Of a stretch of 8,590 nt of DNA, positions 5,596 to 8,590 are shown piece by piece. Source of the DNA: DASXRA01 sp036558905 (lineage in GTDB: Bacteria > Actinomycetota > Actinomycetes > Mycobacteriales > Jatrophihabitantaceae); NCBI GenBank assembly GCA_036558905.1, contig DATBER010000100.1, positions 1 through 8,590 of the forward strand. Direction: 5' to 3'. The notes under the pieces were generated by a model, which made no database searches, was not told where the DNA came from, and saw nothing but the letters and a program-made list of their open reading frames with translations. The first letter of the stretch is position 1. Each line of letters begins with the position of its first letter. Position numbers and translations under genes: made by a program.

Positions 5596-6225
5596 GTGGA
5601 TCGCGCAGAACTGGCCAACTTCCTGCGCCGGCGGCGTTCGCGCCTGACGCCGGCCGACGTCGGGTTGCCAGTGGGCGCTCGGCGGCGCACGCCGGGGCTC
5701 CGGCGCGACGAAGTGGCCGGGCTGGCCGGCATGTCCACCGACTACTACACCCGGATGGAGCAGGCCCGCAGCCCGCATCCGTCGACGCAGTTGCTGGCCG
5801 CCCTGGCCCGGGCACTGCGGCTGACCACCGACGAGCGCGACTACCTCTACCGGCTGGCCGGGCACCCGGCGCCGGCCGAGTACGAGGCCAATCGCCATCT
5901 CGGAGCGGGGTTGCTGCACCTGCTCTCGCGGCTGGACGACACCCCGGCGTTCGTGGTGTCCGACCTGGACGAAGTGCTCGTGCAGAACGCGATGGCGGTG
6001 GCCCTCATGGGCGACGTTTCGAGCCGGGCGGGTCTGGAACGCAATTTCACCTGGCTCATCCACCCCGAGGTCGGCGTGATCGACATCGTGTGCGAGACGT
6101 TGCTGACCCCGTCGGCCGGCCAGCGGCTGCTCGTCTTCTACCCGCGCCCCGGCACCGACGCCCGCGAGAAGCTGGACCTGCTGCGCGTGATCGGCACGCA
6201 GAACCTGTCGACTACTCCGTCGTGA
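5596..6225 (+). CDS. XRE-family transcriptional regulator with shortened MmyB-like ligand domain
   Basis: A 209-residue DNA-binding regulator. The N-terminus matches the MmyB-like group: LANFLRRRRSRLTPADVGLP, then RTPGLRRDEVAGLAGMSTDYYTRMEQARSPHPS as the helix-turn-helix (about 32-63) and LARALRLTTDERDYLYRLAG (about 71-89). The C-terminal PAS-like sensing domain starts normally (PAFVVSDLDEVLVQNAMAVALMGD) and ends normally (HPEVGVIDIVCETLLTP to LLRVIGTQ). Between ERNFTW and IHPEVG (residues 149-160), however, the roughly 60 residues found in full-length relatives of about 270 residues are absent. GTG at 5596 fits the family start, with GGAG at 5590-5593 only 2 nt away. Likely controls the divergent reductase operon. 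Its last 14 bp overlap the convergent acetyltransferase. Confidence 0.9.
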   Translation: MDRAELANFLRRRRSRLTPADVGLPVGARRRTPGLRRDEVAGLAGMSTDYYTRMEQARSPHPSTQLLAALARALRLTTDERDYLYRLAGHPAPAEYEANRHLGAGLLHLLSRLDDTPAFVVSDLDEVLVQNAMAVALMGDVSSRAGLERNFTWLIHPEVGVIDIVCETLLTPSAGQRLLVFYPRPGTDAREKLDLLRVIGTQNLSTTPS

Positions 6226-6688
6226 GTCCCTTTCCCATCTTCTGGAACAGCACCTGGTAGCCGAGCGACTCGTACAGCGTGCGGGCGGTGGTGTTCGGGC
6301 CGAACACGTTCAGCCGGATCGCGTCGATTCCGCGCTGCCGGCACTCCTGTTCGGCCAGCAGCATGATCGCGCGGCCGTATCCCTTGCCCCGTTGGGATTC
6401 CTCGACCTCGATCTCGTGGATCCACGCGGCCGCGGCGCCGTCCGGCGAGCGGGTGCTGAGCCACAACGCCCCGACGGGCTCGCCGTCCGCCTCGGCGACG
6501 AACAGCAGCTGGTCGTCGGTGCGCACGCCGTGGGGCAGCAGGTCGGCGAAGTCCTTGCGGGCCTGAACGGTCGCCTCGTCGGGCGACAGTCCGCGCGCGG
6601 GCGCGATCTTGCTGGCGAACCGTTGCTGCCAGCGCTCGACCAGCGGCGCCAACTCGTCATCGGACATCGCCCGCAAGGTGACCGTCAT
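6212..6688 (-). CDS. GNAT-family N-acetyltransferase (paralogue B)
   Basis: A 158-residue acetyl-CoA-dependent acetyltransferase with WIHEIEVEESQ, the CoA-binding RGKGYG (100-105), IMLLAEQECRQRG and IRLNVFGPNTTARTLYESLGY. It is a close paralogue of the gene at 4023-4496, sharing LLFxA, LWLSTR and nearly all of motifs A and B; substrate unknown. The ATG start at 6686-6688 lies 20 bp after the thrC stop. No real ribosome binding site precedes it, but TAGGTT at 6695-6700 ends 6 nt before the ATG and could be a -10 giving a leaderless message, as an alternative to read-through from thrC. The stop TAG at 6212-6214 overlaps the 3' end of the XRE regulator on the other strand. Confidence 0.92.
   Translation of the reverse strand: MTVTLRAMSDDELAPLVERWQQRFASKIAPARGLSPDEATVQARKDFADLLPHGVRTDDQLLFVAEADGEPVGALWLSTRSPDGAAAAWIHEIEVEESQRGKGYGRAIMLLAEQECRQRGIDAIRLNVFGPNTTARTLYESLGYQVLFQKMGKGLTTE
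6334..6364. repeat. 31-bp exact direct repeat, copy B (other copy 4139-4169)
   Basis: Identical to 4139-4169 and in the same orientation, within the motif A coding part of the second acetyltransferase. Similarity continues at lower identity on both sides, for example around the shared GTATCCCTTGCCCC. Confidence 0.85.
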
Positions 6689-6708
6689 GCGTCCAACCTA
6701 ACCGGCCG

Positions 6709-7965
6709 CTAGCCGAGCAGTCCGGCTTCGCGCATGCCCTTCAGCGTCGGGGGAATCACAGCGGTCGGCGCCACCTGGTTGACCACGGCGTCCAGGGTCT
6801 TGAGACCGTCACCGGTGTTGTAGACGACCGTCTCGGCGGACGTGTCGAGCGCGCCCGCCTCGGCCAGCTTCTTCAGTACCGCCACCGTGACGCCGCCGGC
6901 CGTCTCGGCGAATACGCCTGTGGTCCGGGCCAACAGCCGGATGCCCGCGCGGATCTCGTCGTCGTTCACCTGCGCCATCGCGCCGCTCGAGGAGCGCACG
7001 GCATCCAATGCGTACGGGCCATCGGCCGGATTGCCGATGTTCAGCGACTTGGCGATGCCCGTCGGCTTCACCGGCGTCACGACGTCGTGGCCCTGCTCGA
7101 ACGCAGTCGCGATCGGCGAGCAGCCGGCCGACTGCGCCCCGAACACCCGCCACTTCGACTCGGGTACCAGGCCCGCGCCGACCAGCTCCCGGAACGCCTT
7201 GTTGATCTTGGTGAGCATGGAGCCGGACGCCATCGGCGCGACGTACTGCGCCGGCAGTCGCCAGCCGAGTTGCTCGGCCACCTCGTAGCCCAGCGTCTTG
7301 GATCCCTCGGCGTAGTAAGGGCGAACGTTCACGTTCACGAATGCCGTCTTCTCGAACTCTTCGGTTTCGGACAGCTCGCTGCACAGCCGGTTGACGTCGT
7401 CGTAGGAGCCCTCGATGCCCACCAGCGTCGTCGCGTACACGGCGGTCTGGACGACCTTGGCCTGCTCCAGGTCGGACGGAATGAACACGATCGACGGCAT
7501 ACCGATCCGGGCGGCGTGCGCGGCCACCGAGTTGGCCAGGTTGCCCGTCGAGGCGCACGCGATGCGTTCGAAGCCCAGCTCACGGGCGCCGGTGATGGCC
7601 ACGGACACCACCCGGTCCTTGAACGAGTGGGTGGGGTTGGCCGAGTCGTCCTTGATCCACAGTGGCGCGGTGAAGCCGAGCTCGTCGGCCAGCCGGTCGG
7701 CGCAGATGAGCGGGGTCATGCCGGTGCGCGAGTCAACCCGCGTCTCGGGGTCCTGACCGACCGGCAGCAGTCCTGCATATCGCCAGATCGAGTGCGGTCC
7801 GGCGGCGATGTCGTCGTGCGTCACCCGCGCGAGAGCGTCCTTGTCGTAGCCGATCTCGAGCGGGCCGAAACACTCGAAACACGCGTGCTGCGGGCCGAGC
7901 GGGTACTGCGCACCGCAGTTGCGGCAGACGAGCGCGGAAGCGGGCGAGTCGAGTACGGCTGTCAT
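6709..7965 (-). CDS. thrC: Threonine synthase (PLP, fold type II) with N-terminal zinc ribbon
   Basis: A 418-residue enzyme converting O-phosphohomoserine to threonine and phosphate, the last step of threonine synthesis. A CxxC...CxxC ribbon (C14, C17, C29, C32) comes first, as in many actinobacterial and archaeal/plant-like threonine synthases. The PLP Schiff-base Lys is K116 in THSFKDRVV. The STGNLANS loop (139-146), the phosphate-binding ASGSM region and the C-terminal NTGDGLKT complete the active site. The ATG start at 7963-7965 is poorly served: AAAGG (7978-7982) is 12 nt away and GGAG (7983-7986) 17 nt. A SAM-I riboswitch occupies the leader and ends 20 nt before the start codon. An acetyltransferase follows 20 bp downstream, likely in the same transcript. 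Related cysteate-synthase-like enzymes exist, but overall sequence and length fit ThrC. Confidence 0.93.
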   Translation of the reverse strand: MTAVLDSPASALVCRNCGAQYPLGPQHACFECFGPLEIGYDKDALARVTHDDIAAGPHSIWRYAGLLPVGQDPETRVDSRTGMTPLICADRLADELGFTAPLWIKDDSANPTHSFKDRVVSVAITGARELGFERIACASTGNLANSVAAHAARIGMPSIVFIPSDLEQAKVVQTAVYATTLVGIEGSYDDVNRLCSELSETEEFEKTAFVNVNVRPYYAEGSKTLGYEVAEQLGWRLPAQYVAPMASGSMLTKINKAFRELVGAGLVPESKWRVFGAQSAGCSPIATAFEQGHDVVTPVKPTGIAKSLNIGNPADGPYALDAVRSSSGAMAQVNDDEIRAGIRLLARTTGVFAETAGGVTVAVLKKLAEAGALDTSAETVVYNTGDGLKTLDAVVNQVAPTAVIPPTLKGMREAGLLG

Positions 7966-7985
7966 GGCAGCGTGAGGCCTTTCTC

Positions 7986-8119
7986 CTCATCTTTCCCGGA
8001 CGCGGATGCGCCAGGACGGAATTGGCACCTGCTGCGGCGGCCTCACATCGACATTGAGCGAGTCATCACAGTGGTTGCCGGGGCTTCAACGGGCCGTTCC
8101 CTCTGCCCCTCTTGATGAG
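7986..8119 (-). ncRNA. SAM-I (S-box) riboswitch in the thrC leader
   Basis: Read on the minus strand, the S-box core is present in order. P1 5' strand is CTCATC (8119-8114), followed by AAGAG. P2 is GGGGC (8109-8105) paired with GCCCC (8084-8080) enclosing GAGGGAACGGCCC and GTTGAA. Then comes CGGCAACC (8080-8073), a P3 arm closed by ACC/GGT, the J3/4 core GGTGCCAATTCC (8029-8018) and an internal P4 (TCCTGG...CCGGGA with inner CGC/GCG). GGGAAA then leads into the P1 3' strand GATGAG (7991-7986). Having P4 inside P1 favours SAM-I over SAM-IV. No terminator with a U tract follows. Instead the purine-rich GAGGAG overlaps the P1 3' strand, suggesting control of translation. Ligand S-adenosylmethionine is inferred from the conserved core. 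Confidence 0.93.
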
Positions 8120-8285
8120 TCCTTTGTTCAGTTGTGGCGACTATTCTTCCATACCGGCTCGTGTGCGTTTCGAGCCTGAACCGCACTGCAGTCCGCTCGG
8201 GTCGTCGTCGCTCGCGCGGCTGCGGACTCGTGGGGTACTCACCGGCGGTCGCGTCGTCGGTTACCCGGCTGGGCGCCGCTCGTGT
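8120..8285. other. Intergenic region upstream of the riboswitch (thrC promoter expected)
   Basis: About 166 bp between the riboswitch and the PhzF stop contain no gene. On the minus strand, TATGGA and AATAGT around 8139-8154 are possible -10 boxes, but no acceptable -35 lies at proper spacing. A 6-bp inverted repeat GGCTCG-N9-CGAGCC spans 8156-8176 and could end the upstream transcript, though no T run follows. The rest is the duplicated PhzF tail described separately. Confidence 0.35.
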
Positions 8286-8328
8286 TCACGTGGCGGTCGC
8301 GTCGTCCGTTCTCCCGGGCTGGGCGTCG
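8244..8328. repeat. Imperfect tandem direct repeat of the PhzF gene 3' end
   Basis: Two copies with a period of 48 bp: 8244-8278 and 8292-8328. The first 15 bases (GGCGGTCGCGTCGTC) are identical, and the remainder aligns with a few substitutions and a 2-bp gap, sharing CCC-GG-CTGGGCG. The right copy codes for the last residues of the PhzF-like protein; the left copy lies just past its stop. Confidence 0.7.
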
Positions 8329-8590
8329 TCCTCGGTCATCGTGCCGCCGACCCTTGTCGCGGTATCTGTGCCGGCGTCCACCAGCGCCTCGGCCTCGATG
8401 ATCGACGGCCGGCCCATCGCCCGACCCTGGGCGATCCTGGCGCGGTGCCAGCCGTCGGGCCGGCCGCGCGCGTGGTAGGCGCCGAGCGCGCAGGCCGCGA
8501 CGCCGGTGGCCGGGTCCTCGTCGTAGCCGGCCCGCACCGGGAACTGCCGGGCCGCCGCGTCGGCGCCCCGGGCGGCCAGCGTGTACGCGT
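8286..8590 (-). CDS. PhzF-family isomerase/epimerase, C-terminal part (runs off the window)
   Basis: About 100 codons of the C-terminal end. The diagnostic stretch AARQFPVRAGYDEDPATGVAACALGAYHA carries the DPATG loop that binds the substrate carboxylate in PhzF-fold (diaminopimelate-epimerase-like) enzymes. GRAMGRPSIIEAEA and TRVGGTM follow, matching the last strands of the family. The frame is open to the window edge, so the start and the N-terminal catalytic Glu are not visible. The last roughly 15 residues (acidic, DDAQPGRTDDATAT) extend past the fold and are encoded by the repeat unit at 8292-8328. It lies on the same strand as thrC but 320 bp upstream, with the riboswitch between, so co-transcription is doubtful. 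Substrate unknown; most members do not make phenazines. Confidence 0.88.
   Translation of the reverse strand, partial: AYTLAARGADAAARQFPVRAGYDEDPATGVAACALGAYHARGRPDGWHRARIAQGRAMGRPSIIEAEALVDAGTDTATRVGGTMTEDDAQPGRTDDATAT

Noticed and set aside
5510..5815. N-terminal extension of the aldo/keto reductase frame by 102 residues
   Set aside because: It overlaps the start of the conserved XRE regulator on the other strand; reductase homology begins at the ATG at 5507-5509.
7087..8115. 342-codon plus-strand frame opposite thrC and the riboswitch
   Set aside because: Antisense to thrC; no recognisable domain, and it would run through the riboswitch.
7986..8119. SAM-IV class for the riboswitch
   Set aside because: SAM-IV lacks the P4 arm inside P1 and carries extra stems after P1; here P4 is internal and P1 is followed within 20 nt by the start codon.
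8244..8328. CRISPR-like repeats
   Set aside because: Only two imperfect copies, one within coding sequence, with no uniform spacers and no cas genes.

Overview
The window is GC-rich, densely packed DNA with strong third-position G/C bias, frequent GTG starts and AGGA/GGAGG ribosome binding sites. Together with a GroEL of the stand-alone actinobacterial type, CIRCE operators, an actinobacterial DinB2-like polymerase and MmyB-type XRE regulators, this points to a high-GC actinobacterium. I cannot fix the genus. From memory, the order groEL - cold-shock gene - thrC resembles the Streptomyces groEL2 neighbourhood, so this is probably chromosomal backbone with accessory genes inserted into it.

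Layout, left to right. (1) Positions 1-584, minus strand: N-terminal part of groEL, with a promoter at 715-743 and two tandem CIRCE (HrcA) operators at 684-744. No groES lies beside it. (2) Positions 769-2165, plus strand: a two-gene unit divergent from groEL, encoding a VOC/glyoxalase-fold protein and, with a 4-nt overlap, a Y-family DNA polymerase of the DinB2 type. Its dinB stop codon lies inside a 17-bp perfect inverted repeat (2161-2218) that looks like a miniature mobile element or a two-way terminator. (3) Positions 2232-3534, minus strand: an APH/choline-kinase-fold phosphotransferase followed by a small ABM-fold monooxygenase. These are the only genes in the window with TTA codons. 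(4) Positions 3574-3831, minus strand: a cold-shock protein with a terminator-like hairpin and a structured leader. (5) Positions 4023-5509, minus strand: an aldo/keto reductase followed by a GNAT acetyltransferase, divergent from an XRE regulator at 5596-6225 with a shortened MmyB-type sensor domain. (6) Positions 6212-7965, minus strand: threonine synthase followed by a second GNAT, paralogous to the first. (7) Positions 7986-8119, minus strand: a clear SAM-I (S-box) riboswitch in the thrC leader. (8) Positions 8286-8590, minus strand: the C-terminal end of a PhzF-family isomerase, with a duplicated copy of its own 3' end just beyond the stop codon.

How the parts fit together: the left half is stress-related (chaperonin under HrcA, a translesion polymerase facing its operators, cold-shock protein). 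The right half is metabolic, with SAM sensing placed in front of threonine synthase. The most interesting signals are the SAM riboswitch on thrC, the DinB2-like polymerase with glutamine at the steric-gate position, the XRE regulator missing the middle of its ligand domain next to an aldo/keto reductase lacking the usual catalytic His, and the palindromic element forming the end of dinB. I see no phage, conjugative, CRISPR, toxin-antitoxin or recognisable new defence system.
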